Source: an uncultured Dehalococcoidia bacterium (GTDB taxonomy: Bacteria > Chloroflexota > Dehalococcoidia > Lucifugimonadales > UBA1123). From it: 64,000 nucleotides of DNA. The notes beneath the pieces were generated by a model. It did no database searches and was not told the origin of the DNA. It saw only the letters and a list, made by a program, of their open reading frames with translations. Positions 44,901-53,238 of this stretch are shown in pieces. The translations under genes and the position numbers were made by a program. The stretch lies in contig OY282441.1 in NCBI GenBank assembly GCA_958296105.1, forward strand, positions 1,461,800 to 1,525,799, written 5' to 3'. Within the stretch, counting starts at the first letter, position 1; each line of letters begins with the position of its first letter.

Positions 44901-46286
44901 ATGCAGCCTGATGCCGAGACGAGCGGCGAGAGAGAATCCAATACGGTCGAGCGGTCTCGGCAAGCGCCGAGCCGCCCCATAGTGGCTGCGCTGTCTCGCT
45001 GGTGGTCCGCGCCGAGCGGGTCGGGCAGGCCCGCCCGCCGCCGTATGTGGGGCGCAGTCGCGTTTGCGCTCATCGTGTTGGTCTCCGCAACCGCCGCGAT
45101 GAGCGCGTGGAGCTACTGGGACTTGTCGCTGCCCATCAGCGATCCGGCAAGCGATATGTCTCAGATGCCGTCCACGCTGGAGCGCGCCCACGTCCCCCGT
45201 CCATCCGGCCTAGTCTTGTGGACATACGACGCGGTATCTGCCCTGCGCGCCTCGCCTACGGTTCTAGCCGATATGGTGTACCTCGTCGAGGGGCAGACTC
45301 CGCAGACGGGGCGAGTAACCGCGCTGGGCTTATCGGATGGGAGCGTGGCATGGTCTCGAAGTCTGGGCAGCATCTCCGACCACTCGCCGGCGGCTGCGGG
45401 CGATATGGTATTCACAGGCTCCAGATCGGGCTTGCTGATCGCGCTGGACAGGCGCAGCGGGGAGACGGTCTGGGAGTTCGACATGGGCGCGTCTGCGGTC
45501 GGCGCGCCGATCGTGGCGGACGGCGTGCTGTATTCGGCTTCCGACCGCGTCTACGCGCTGGATGCGCTGACGGGAGAGGAGCGCTGGCGAAACGAGGTCG
45601 GGGGCGGCGCTGCCAGAGGGCTGGCGCTTTCGGGCGAAGTGGTGGCGGCTATCGGCGGCGACGGCGATCTGAACATGATCGACGCATGGAACGGCGCGAG
45701 GCGGCTGACGTTTCCGCTGTGGTTCGGCACGTCGGCGGCTGCCATAGCGTCAGGTCGGCTGGTGGTGGCTGCCGGCGACGGCGAGCGCGTGCAGACGCTC
45801 GATCTCACACAGCGAGACGTTCCGGGTGAGAAGGCGCTGCGCTACTGGTGGACGAAGCTCTGGCTGTGGGGCATGGCTCCGCGTCCGCCCCTGCCGCGCG
45901 GATACGCATGGCAGCACAGGGGGGATGGAGGCGTCACGTCCTATCCGCTGGGCGCGGACGGCGAGAGGGTCTATCTGGCAGTCTCCGAGCGTGACGGATC
46001 GGGCGCGGCTCTGGCGCTCGACCTCGAAGACGGCGCGATCCGATGGCGGCGACGCTTCGAGACGGCGGCGCTCGCCCCTGCCGTCGAGACTGCGCGGACG
46101 CTGCTGATCGGAGAGGGAGGGGGAACGATCGTCGAGCTGGACAAGGAGAGCGGCGAGCCGCGCTGGGAGTATCGGATCGAGGCGGGCATGTCCGCCGCTC
46201 CGAGCGCGTCAGCCGAGGGCGTCATTCTAGTCCCAACGGCGGACGGGCGACTGCTGGCGCTGCGGCGGGGCGACTCGCTCCGCTGA
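44901..46286 (+). CDS. Membrane-anchored PQQ-like beta-propeller protein
   Basis: The 461-residue product has one N-terminal membrane helix (residues 49-72) after a short basic tail, then a propeller of PQQ-type repeats: VTALGLSDGSVAWSRSL, LIALDRRSGETVWEFDMG, VYALDALTGEERWRNEVG, ALALDLEDGAIRWRRRF and IVELDKESGEPRWEYRI. It lies outside the membrane, like BamB or PQQ-dehydrogenase-type scaffolds, but has no enzymatic residues I recognise. I chose ATG 44901 over 44850. The role is likely binding or assembly. Confidence 0.8.
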   Translation: MQPDAETSGERESNTVERSRQAPSRPIVAALSRWWSAPSGSGRPARRRMWGAVAFALIVLVSATAAMSAWSYWDLSLPISDPASDMSQMPSTLERAHVPRPSGLVLWTYDAVSALRASPTVLADMVYLVEGQTPQTGRVTALGLSDGSVAWSRSLGSISDHSPAAAGDMVFTGSRSGLLIALDRRSGETVWEFDMGASAVGAPIVADGVLYSASDRVYALDALTGEERWRNEVGGGAARGLALSGEVVAAIGGDGDLNMIDAWNGARRLTFPLWFGTSAAAIASGRLVVAAGDGERVQTLDLTQRDVPGEKALRYWWTKLWLWGMAPRPPLPRGYAWQHRGDGGVTSYPLGADGERVYLAVSERDGSGAALALDLEDGAIRWRRRFETAALAPAVETARTLLIGEGGGTIVELDKESGEPRWEYRIEAGMSAAPSASAEGVILVPTADGRLLALRRGDSLR

Positions 46287-46422
46287 GGGACTGCCAAGCC
46301 TTTCAGCGCGTCTTCGAGTGCAGCCGAGCTGCGCTCTACACCCGGAGGCGAGGGGTATAGTGACTGCATTATGTCTAAAGGCTATTCACGGGCTGCATGT
46401 GCCATCGGAGGGGAGGCGAGAG

Positions 46423-47172
46423 ATGACGGATGCGCCAACTGCGGTGCGCGGAGTCATCTTCGACTCTGGCGACGTCCTAGCGCGGCCGGTGGCGGGGAGC
46501 GATGCGCCATCTGCCGAAGCGTGGCGACGCTGGTTCCCCGGCGGGAGGTTCTACGAGATCGTCCGCGCGCGCCTGCCGTCTCTGTCGCTGGACGGCATGG
46601 ACGACGCGATCGACAGGGGCATGGAGTATCTGGACGAGCGCCACCGCCAGCCGATGATGTCCACAGCGGAGGAGCGCGATCTGTTCACCCGCTTCTATGC
46701 AATCGTCCTAGAGTCGCTTGGGTCCGAGGGTCACTCGCCTTCACTGCCGCGCGAGCTTGCCCTCGCCAGAGTCGACGGCGAGCAGATGGAGCCGTTCCCC
46801 GAAGTGCCGGACGTTCTCGAACGGCTGCGGGCGCGCGGACTCCGCTTGGGCGTTCTCTCAGAGGCGTGGCCGTCTCTCGCAGTCAACTACGAGCGGCTCG
46901 GACTGCGGCATCTGTTCGAAGCGTTCGTGATCTCGGCGCAAGAGGCGCGTCTCAAGGACGACCCGATTCTGTTCGCCATCGCCCGCGAGCGGCTCGGGCT
47001 CGCTGCCGAGGAGATTCTGTTCGTGGACGACTGGCCGCCATACGTACAGGTCGCCATCGGCGCCGGAATGCAGGGGGCGGTTCTGGCACGAGAGCCGGAC
47101 GTTCCAGTCGTACAGGGGCTTAGCTACGTCCGCGATCTGAACGAAGTGGAGAATCTGGCAGTCTTTGGGTAA
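46423..47172 (+). CDS. HAD-superfamily hydrolase (subfamily IA)
   Basis: The 249-residue product has motif I VIFDSGDVLARPV, motif II LGVLSEAW, motif III Lys in SAQEARLKDDP and motif IV ILFVDDWPPYV, with a helical cap between. The FDxGxVL form of motif I is shared with YihX-type sugar phosphatases. The start at 46423 has GGAGGGGAGG upstream. The dipeptidase-like gene follows, separated by a small remnant frame. Confidence 0.85.
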   Translation: MTDAPTAVRGVIFDSGDVLARPVAGSDAPSAEAWRRWFPGGRFYEIVRARLPSLSLDGMDDAIDRGMEYLDERHRQPMMSTAEERDLFTRFYAIVLESLGSEGHSPSLPRELALARVDGEQMEPFPEVPDVLERLRARGLRLGVLSEAWPSLAVNYERLGLRHLFEAFVISAQEARLKDDPILFAIARERLGLAAEEILFVDDWPPYVQVAIGAGMQGAVLAREPDVPVVQGLSYVRDLNEVENLAVFG

Positions 47173-47305
47173 GCTCGTACTGGTACGCCATTCACAGCCT
47201 CGCATAGAGCCGAACAGGCCGGCGTCCGCGTCGTTCGTGGTTCTGAATCTGCCGGACATGCGCCCGATCCCCAACGAGTATCCAGCCGAACGGAGGGTAC
47301 ATTGA
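47165..47305 (+). pseudogene. Internally deleted histidine phosphatase (phosphoglycerate mutase-like) remnant
   Basis: A 46-codon frame reads GKLVLVRHSQPRIEPNRPAS, which is the RHG/RHS active-site start of histidine phosphatases. It then jumps to FVVLNLPDMRPIPNEYP, like a C-terminal end. The middle of about 150 residues is missing, in frame. It begins at a TTG inside the HAD stop region and its TGA overlaps the TTG start of the dipeptidase-like gene as TTGA. The remnant may survive because it couples translation of the next gene. Confidence 0.55.
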
Positions 47306-48306
47306 CAGCCAGAAACATCGAGACGGACATCTACGGCCGGTCGGTCGTCTTCGACGGGCTGAACGTGAGCAACTGGGACAGCCCCGAAGTCTACCGCAGC
47401 TTGGACGCGGGGAGGGTGACGGGCATCAACGCCACCATCGCCATCTGGGAGGGGTTCGCGCAGACTATGGACAACCTCGCCGCGTGGGTACACAGGTTCG
47501 AGACTCGCGCCGACACGCTGGTTCAGGCGAGAAGCGCGGGGGATATTCTGCAAGCGAAGGAGCAGGGCAAGACGGGCGTGGTTCTGGGCTGGCAGAACGC
47601 ATCTCCGATAGAGAACGACCTCGACAGGCTGGCGCTGTTCCACGCGCTGGGAGTGCGTATCGTTCAGATCACCTACAACGAGCGCAACCTAGTCGGCAAC
47701 GGCTGCTACGAGCGCAGCGACGACGGCCTGAGCATGTTCGGGCAGGACGTGGTCAGAGAGATGAATCGGCTCGGAATGCTGATAGATCTGTCCCACGTTG
47801 GGGACAGGACCACTCTGGAGGCGGCGGAGCTGTCGGATCAGCCGGTTGCCTGCACCCACGCGAACGCGCGCGCGTTCTTCGAACACCCTAGGAACAAGAC
47901 CGATGAGGCTCTCAGGCTGATAGCCGAGCGCGGCGGGGTGATAGGCGCCAACGCCTTTCCGCCATTTCTGCGCAACGGATTCGATTCGACTATGCAAGAC
48001 TATGCAGACGCTATCGAAGACCTGATAGAGAGGGTGGGGATAGACCACGTGGGCATCGGGACGGACTACACGCAGGCGCAGCCCAAGGCGTTCTTCGATT
48101 GGATATTCTCGCAGCAGGGGACGAAGCGCAGGGACGTCTCCGACGGCTATCCGGAGAACCTGCTCCACCCCAAGGGGATGGAGACGCCCGACAGCCTAGA
48201 CAGCGTAGCCGCAGAGCTTCTGCTCAGAGGATACTCCGAAGCGGACGCTGCCAAGCTGCTGGGCGGCAACTGGCTGAGGCTGTTCGGGCAGGTCTGGGGC
48301 GGCTAG
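47302..48306 (+). CDS. M19 dipeptidase-like protein with incomplete metal site
   Basis: The 334-residue product is a renal-dipeptidase-fold protein: FHALGVRIVQITYNERNLVGNG, MLIDLSHVGDRTTLEA, PVACTHANARAF and IDHVGIGTDY are in family order. The first metal-binding pair HxD (canonical DGHND) is replaced by DGLNV at 18-22, and the bridging Glu region (EGG) by GWQN near 97. The two later His are kept. It may bind one metal or have another activity. The start is TTG 47302 with GGAGG before it. Confidence 0.8.
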   Translation: MTARNIETDIYGRSVVFDGLNVSNWDSPEVYRSLDAGRVTGINATIAIWEGFAQTMDNLAAWVHRFETRADTLVQARSAGDILQAKEQGKTGVVLGWQNASPIENDLDRLALFHALGVRIVQITYNERNLVGNGCYERSDDGLSMFGQDVVREMNRLGMLIDLSHVGDRTTLEAAELSDQPVACTHANARAFFEHPRNKTDEALRLIAERGGVIGANAFPPFLRNGFDSTMQDYADAIEDLIERVGIDHVGIGTDYTQAQPKAFFDWIFSQQGTKRRDVSDGYPENLLHPKGMETPDSLDSVAAELLLRGYSEADAAKLLGGNWLRLFGQVWGG

Positions 48307-48959
48307 AACCCCGCGCCTTCGGCGGTGGCATCGCGCGGGTCGGCGTCTATTCGCTCGGCGCAGTCGGCGGGTGTCAGATCGCACATCCTACATTCGAGCG
48401 CGCTCGGCGTCCTGCGCGCGGGGGCGTCGCTCACGATGCGCCCGATCAGCCCGTACAGGTTCGCCCTGAACGAGTCGTCTATCGCGCTGGCGGGAATATC
48501 CACCTCGTGGCCGCTGGCGTAGATCAGCTTTCCGTCCAGCTGCCTGCCCCTGTGCTGTCCGATATAAGGCAGCGCGTACATGTAGATCATCACCTGCGCG
48601 GCGTCCGATGCTCGCTGCTTGCCAGTCTTGACATCGTAGATCGTCCCGCTGCCGTCTTCATCCACTGTGACCAGATCGGGCTTCCCGCCAAGCACCGCGC
48701 CGGACGATCCGCGCAGGGTGAAGTAGTTCTGGCTCTCGACGAAGACGGCGCGCCCCTCGCGCTCCAACCCGTCCCTGACGTCGTTCAGAAGCGAGGTGTG
48801 AGCGATCTGCCACTGCGCCATGTCGAAGTCGCTGGGCATACGCTCGTAGCTCTTGTGGCGCGCCTTGAACCAAGCCGCCCACTCGCAGGAGAAGCCTCCC
48901 GCCAGCAGACGAGACAGCCAAGTCACCCAGATGTACGGGCCCGCTCTCAGTTCGGTCAT
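48303..48959 (-). CDS. Cas4-like PD-(D/E)XK nuclease with four cysteines
   Basis: The 218-residue product has a complete RecB/Cas4-type active site: His 54, Asp 95 in GGKPDLV, Asp 109 and Lys 111 in YDVKTGK, and QxxxY at 122-126. Cys 25, 190, 193 and 200 are placed as in Cas4/AddB 4Fe-4S nucleases. There is no CRISPR array or cas1/cas2 in the window, so it is a solitary family member, perhaps in repair. It lies 21 bases behind glyA on the same strand and overlaps the convergent dipeptidase-like stop by 4 bases. Confidence 0.85.
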   Translation of the reverse strand: MTELRAGPYIWVTWLSRLLAGGFSCEWAAWFKARHKSYERMPSDFDMAQWQIAHTSLLNDVRDGLEREGRAVFVESQNYFTLRGSSGAVLGGKPDLVTVDEDGSGTIYDVKTGKQRASDAAQVMIYMYALPYIGQHRGRQLDGKLIYASGHEVDIPASAIDDSFRANLYGLIGRIVSDAPARRTPSALECRMCDLTPADCAERIDADPRDATAEGAGF

Positions 48960-48980
48960 GCCGCCTGCCTGTCAACGCTG

Positions 48981-50225
48981 TCAGAAATCTATGCCGGGAA
49001 CGGGGAATCCGGCGGCGATGTGCAGGACTTCGTCTCGGACCGCCGCCTGCGTCTGGGCGTTGTCCACGTCTTCCAGGACTCGCAGAATCAGAGCGCCCAC
49101 GCGCCGCGTTTCGTCTTCCCCGAAGCCTCTGGACGTGATGGCCGCAGTACCGAGTCGGACGCCGCTCGCCGTTCTCGGCGGCTTGGGGTCGTATGGTATG
49201 GCGTTTCGGTTGACCACGATGTTGGCTTTCCCGAGCGCGTCCTCCGCCTGCCGTCCAGTGACGCCCGCAGAGCGCAGATCCACCAAGACCATGTGGTTGT
49301 CGGTGCCGCCCGAGACGAGCCTAAGCCCGCCTGCCGCAAGCGATTCGCCGAGCGCGGCGGCGTTGGCGCGCACTTGGCGGGCGTAATCCCTGAACTCCGG
49401 CGTCATCGCTTCGCCAAAGCATACCGCCTTTGCCGCTACGACATGCTCCAGCGGGCCGCCCTGCATGTTGGGAAACACCGCCCTGTCCACGGATCTGGCG
49501 AGATCTTCGTCGCTCAGTATCATGCCGCCGCGCGGACCTCTCAGCGTCTTGTGGGTGGTGGACGTGACGATCTGCGCCCTGCCCACCGGGGACTGGTGTT
49601 CGTCCGCCGCCACGAGTCCGGCGATGTGCGCCATGTCCGCCATCAAGATGGCGTCCACCTCGTCTGCGACTTGGCGGAACTTGGCGAAGTCTATCTCTCG
49701 CGTGTACGCGGTGGCGCCCGTGACGATCAGCTTGGGCCTATGCTCTTTCGCCAGCCGCTCGACCTCGTCGTAGTCGATCAGCTCCAGCTCGCGGTCCACG
49801 CTGTACGGCACGAAGTCGTACAGCGTGGACGAGAAGTTGACGGGGCTGCCGTGTGTGAGATGGCCTCCGTGATCCAGGCTCAAGCCCATCACCGTGTCGC
49901 CCGGCTGGAGCGCGGCGAAGTAGGCTGCCATGTTCGCCTGCGCGCCGGCGTGTGGCTGAACGTTGGCGTGGTCGGCTCCGAACAGCCTCTTGGCGCGGTC
50001 TATCGCCAGCTGCTCTGCCACGTCCACGAACTCGCAGCCGCCGTAGTAGCGTCTGCCGGGGTAACCTTCGGCGTACTTGTTGGTCATTACCGACCCCTGC
50101 GCTTCGAGGACCGCGCGGCTGGCGTAGTTCTCGGATGCGATCAGGTCGATGTTCTCGCGCTGCCTGCGTATCTCGTTCTGAATGGCGGCGGCTATCTGCG
50201 AGTCTAGCTCTGCGAGTGTGGGCAT
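48981..50225 (-). CDS. glyA: Serine hydroxymethyltransferase
   Basis: The 414-residue product is a standard SHMT converting serine and tetrahydrofolate to glycine and methylene-tetrahydrofolate. It has [36 protein letters not shown], the PLP Lys in [14 protein letters not shown] and NRNAIPYDP. The start lies inside the frameshifted 3' end of hpf (22-base overlap with the C-terminal frame), so the two genes were once closely packed. It is followed by the Cas4-like gene. Confidence 0.97.
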   Translation of the reverse strand: MPTLAELDSQIAAAIQNEIRRQRENIDLIASENYASRAVLEAQGSVMTNKYAEGYPGRRYYGGCEFVDVAEQLAIDRAKRLFGADHANVQPHAGAQANMAAYFAALQPGDTVMGLSLDHGGHLTHGSPVNFSSTLYDFVPYSVDRELELIDYDEVERLAKEHRPKLIVTGATAYTREIDFAKFRQVADEVDAILMADMAHIAGLVAADEHQSPVGRAQIVTSTTHKTLRGPRGGMILSDEDLARSVDRAVFPNMQGGPLEHVVAAKAVCFGEAMTPEFRDYARQVRANAAALGESLAAGGLRLVSGGTDNHMVLVDLRSAGVTGRQAEDALGKANIVVNRNAIPYDPKPPRTASGVRLGTAAITSRGFGEDETRRVGALILRVLEDVDNAQTQAAVRDEVLHIAAGFPVPGIDF

Positions 50226-50796
50226 GTAATCTCGCTCGTCTCCCAGACTGGTTCAGGCTCTGTCACGCCGCAGTCGCCATAGAATCGGCGGCAGGTCACG
50301 CTGTATTCGTTCGTATCCATGTCGGAGAACAGGAAGAGATGGCGGATGGCGTCCTCGACCGACATGGGGGGGGTCATGCCGCGCTGCTTGGCGCGGACGA
50401 CTTCGCCGATGCCTTCGAGCGCCTCCTGCGCGACAGGCTCAGGCTCGTATCCGCGATCTCCTCCACAGGGATATCTCGGAAGCCCATGCCCGACCGCCTA
50501 GCCTGCGCCGAGTGATAGACCTTGCCCTTGAATCTGCGCCCCTGCCTGTCCATCACGTCCGCCGCGGCGTTCACAGCTGCGAAGAGGTTGACGCCGCTGC
50601 CCTGTCCGCGCAGTATGCGGCCGCTCACGTAGAGCGTCATCCGCGCGCGAACGCGCTTCTGGTCCGTGCGCGAGACTTCTATCTTGGCGCCCCTGATGTT
50701 GCGGAGGTGGCGCTGAATTCGCTCGAACTTCTTCTGGATGTAGATTTCGTCTGCCGGGTCGAGGTCCAAGTTTCTGGCGTGAATGTCTATGTTCAC
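50204..50796 (-). pseudogene. hpf: Ribosome hibernation promoting factor, long form, frameshifted
   Basis: The first frame (50796-50374, 140 codons, GTG start, AAGGAGG before it) gives the N-terminal HPF domain: IDIHARNLDLD, KFERIQRHLRNI, AADVMDRQGRRFKGK. After about 50446 it turns into an Arg/Ser-rich tail and stops. From 50446 another frame reads EPEPVAQEALEGIGEVVRAK, then [37 protein letters not shown] and ends at 50204. This matches the C-terminal dimerisation domain of long HPF. One base is missing near 50446-50450. Either a real mutation leaves a short HPF, or the assembly has an error. Confidence 0.8.
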
Positions 50797-50878
50797 AGTG
50801 ACAACCTCCTTAACTTGGGGCTTGTCGACTAATTGTATGCGCGCCCGGCGCGGCGGACAAGGCGAACTGCCCCCGAAC

Positions 50879-50908
50879 TTGTCACCAAGTGACGCTGTAA
50901 GGTAGAGT
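50879..50908 (+). promoter_or_regulatory. Sigma-70-type promoter for tRNA-Ser
   Basis: TTGTCA at 50879-50884 and TAGAGT at 50903-50908 with an 18-base spacer. It points towards the tRNA, about 55 bases downstream. Confidence 0.45.
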
Positions 50909-50962
50909 AGTTCGTACCTGATTCGGCGTGAGACGCTCAGGCGAGGATGCTCGAATTGTAAC

Positions 50963-51054
50963 GGACAGGTGGCCGAGCGGCTGAAGGCGCGCCCCTGCTA
51001 AGGGCGTAGGGTCTCAAAAGGCTCTCGTGGGTTCGAATCCCACCCTGTCCGCCA
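50963..51054 (+). tRNA. tRNA-Ser (anticodon GCT)
   Basis: Acceptor GGACAGG pairs with CCTGTCC. The anticodon stem CGCCC/GGGCG holds loop CTGCTAA with anticodon GCT. A long variable arm typical of tRNA-Ser follows, then T-arm GGTTCGAATCC, discriminator G and encoded CCA. Confidence 0.95.
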
Positions 51055-51151
51055 TCTGACATTCAACCGAAGTCATACGACGCGAGGACCGGTCTTTCCG
51101 AATGACATTCTCGCCCCTGAAGCGCCCCCTTCTATTAGTAGCATCGCACTC

Positions 51152-52207
51152 ATGACAAAAGGCGTACTCGAAAAGTATCGCAGCTATCTGCCGCTAACCG
51201 ATGACACGCCGATGTTCTCGCTCGGAGAGGGAGACACGCCGCTGGTGAAGTCACGCGCCATCGGGGAGATGGTCGGCTGTGATGAATTGTACTTCAAGCT
51301 GGAGGGCTGCAACCCTACGGGTTCGTTCAAAGACCGGGGAATGGTGGTGGCGGTGGCGAAGGCTCTGGAGGGCGGGGTAACCGGCATCGCCTGCGCATCC
51401 ACCGGCAACACCAGCGCATCCGCCGCCGCCTACGGAGCGTACATGGGAATCCCGACCACGGTCATAGTGCCGAAGGGCCACGTATCCAGAGGGAAGCTGG
51501 CGCAGGCAATCGCCTACGGCGCGCGCATCATGCTGATACGCGGCAGCTTCGATCATGCCCTGGACCTGGTGCGCGATCTGACCGAGCGCAACCCCATAAT
51601 ACTGGTGAACTCGATCAACCCCAACCGCATCCAAGGACAGAAGACCGCCGCCTTCGAGATCGTGGAGGATCTGGGCGCAGCGCCCGATCTCCTGTTCATC
51701 CCCGTCGGAAACGCGGGGAACATCACGGCGTACTGGATGGGGTTTCACGAGGCGTTCATCAACGAGTGGACTTCGACACGTCCCAAGATGATGGGGTTCC
51801 AGGCGCAGGGCGCAGCGCCGATAGTGCGTGGCGACGTGGTGCCGGACCCCGAGACCATCGCATCCGCCATTCGGATCGGCAATCCCGCAAGCTGGAACAG
51901 CGCGATCCGCGCCCGGGACGAGTCGGGCGGAACTATCGACATGGTTTCGGACGAAGATATCCTGGACGCCTACAAGCTCATGGCGAGCAGAGAGGGCATA
52001 TTCTGCGAGCCTGCGTCCGCCGCCGGCGTCGCGGGGCTGCTGAAGCACGCGCGGAACGGGCTGGAGATGGAGGGCAAGCGCGCGGTGTGCGTCATCACCG
52101 GATCGGGGCTGAAAGACCCCGATCTGGCGAACGAGATCGAGCCGGAGTGGATGGAGGAGTACCCTCCTGACGTGGCTGCGGTCGAGCAGGCGCTGACCGT
52201 TGGCTAA
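51152..52207 (+). CDS. thrC: Threonine synthase
   Basis: The 351-residue product is a PLP fold-type II threonine synthase of the short class: FSLGEGDTPLVKSR, the PLP Lys in CNPTGSFKDRGM, ASTGNTSASAAAYGAYMGI, PVGNAGNITAYWMGF and CVITGSGLKDPD. It converts O-phosphohomoserine to threonine. The next two genes follow closely on the same strand, but homoserine kinase is not here. Confidence 0.93.
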   Translation: MTKGVLEKYRSYLPLTDDTPMFSLGEGDTPLVKSRAIGEMVGCDELYFKLEGCNPTGSFKDRGMVVAVAKALEGGVTGIACASTGNTSASAAAYGAYMGIPTTVIVPKGHVSRGKLAQAIAYGARIMLIRGSFDHALDLVRDLTERNPIILVNSINPNRIQGQKTAAFEIVEDLGAAPDLLFIPVGNAGNITAYWMGFHEAFINEWTSTRPKMMGFQAQGAAPIVRGDVVPDPETIASAIRIGNPASWNSAIRARDESGGTIDMVSDEDILDAYKLMASREGIFCEPASAAGVAGLLKHARNGLEMEGKRAVCVITGSGLKDPDLANEIEPEWMEEYPPDVAAVEQALTVG

Positions 52208-52228
52208 CGCTCGACTACGTGGGGAGAG

Positions 52229-53236
52229 ATGGGCGCACGCGCCCCCAGGGGGTGGCTGTTGACAGCTGTGGTTAGAGAAGAGACTTTCGATTCCATTTGG
52301 GACGGGTGGGAGCGGATACTTCCCAACTGCGCCACGGACACGGTCTTCGTAACCCCGTGGTGGCACAGGACTTGGTGGGACAACTTCGGCGGCGCGCGCG
52401 CGCCGCGCATACTGTCGGTCAGCTGCGGAGGCGAGCTCGTGGGAATCGCGCCGCTCATGCTGGACGGCGAATCGCTGACCTTCTTGGGCGACCGCGACCT
52501 GTCGGACTACTTCGACTTCTTGGTTCCAGAAGGGTGCGTCGAGAGCTTCTACCCGGCGCTGTGGGACCACGTGCGCGGCATGGACTGGGAGACGCTCGAT
52601 CTGCCGTCTCTTCCCGCCGCGTCGCCTACGCTCGTCCACCTCCCGCCGCTTGCCGAGTCCGACGGCATGAAAGTCGGCATACGCGAGGACGAGACCACGC
52701 CGAAGGCAGAGCTTCCCGACAGCTGGGACGATTTCCTTCTGGGGCTGAGAAAGAAGGATCGCCACGAGCTGCGGCGCAAGCTGCGGCGGCTAGACCGCGA
52801 GAGTGAACACCGCCAGTACGCCGCCGAGACGGGCGAGGCGCTCGATGGCTCGATGGCGGACTTCTTCCGCCTGCTGCGCGCGAGTCGAGACGACAAGCGC
52901 GCGTTTATGACCGAAGAGCGCGAGAAATTCTTCATCGACATCGCGCGCGAATCTTCCGAGCGCGGCATCTTCAGGCTCTACATCTTGGAGGTGGACGGTG
53001 TGAGCGCGGCAGGCTGCATATGCTTCGACTACGGCGGCCACTATCTTCTGTACAACAGTGGCTACGACCCGAGCTACTCGCGGCTCAGCGTTGGTCTGCT
53101 AAACAAGGCGCTGAGTATGCAGTCCGCAATCGAGGAGGGCCGCAAGGTCTTCAACTTCCTCAAGGGCGACGAGAGATACAAGTACAACCTCGGCGGCCGC
53201 GATGAGCCTGTATTCGATCTGACCATCACACGGTAG
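52229..53236 (+). CDS. CelD/BcsL-type GNAT acetyltransferase-like protein
   Basis: The product, 335 residues from ATG 52229 (or 325 from a TTG at 52259), matches the FemAB-like/Acetyltransf_6 group. It shows FVTPWWHRTWWDNF, ILSVSCGGELVGIAPLM, LGDRDLSDYFDFL, DFLLGLRKKDRHELRRKLRRL, FRLYILEVDGVSAAGCICFDYG and a C-terminal FNFLKGDERYKYNLGG. Members of this family act on cell-surface or polysaccharide substrates. The GT4 gene starts 2 bases after its stop, consistent with a glycan-related pair. Confidence 0.8.
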   Translation: MGARAPRGWLLTAVVREETFDSIWDGWERILPNCATDTVFVTPWWHRTWWDNFGGARAPRILSVSCGGELVGIAPLMLDGESLTFLGDRDLSDYFDFLVPEGCVESFYPALWDHVRGMDWETLDLPSLPAASPTLVHLPPLAESDGMKVGIREDETTPKAELPDSWDDFLLGLRKKDRHELRRKLRRLDRESEHRQYAAETGEALDGSMADFFRLLRASRDDKRAFMTEEREKFFIDIARESSERGIFRLYILEVDGVSAAGCICFDYGGHYLLYNSGYDPSYSRLSVGLLNKALSMQSAIEEGRKVFNFLKGDERYKYNLGGRDEPVFDLTITR

Positions 53237-53238
53237 AG

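Noticed and set aside
48099-50207. 702-codon plus-strand frame over the Cas4-like and glyA genes
   Set aside because: Its translation has no recognisable family and lies opposite two well-supported genes.
50374-50460. Programmed -1 frameshift in hpf
   Set aside because: No slippery heptamer is present at the frame switch; the only homopolymer (C8 on the coding strand, 50366-50373) lies after the first stop. A base deletion or sequencing error explains it better, though it is not excluded.
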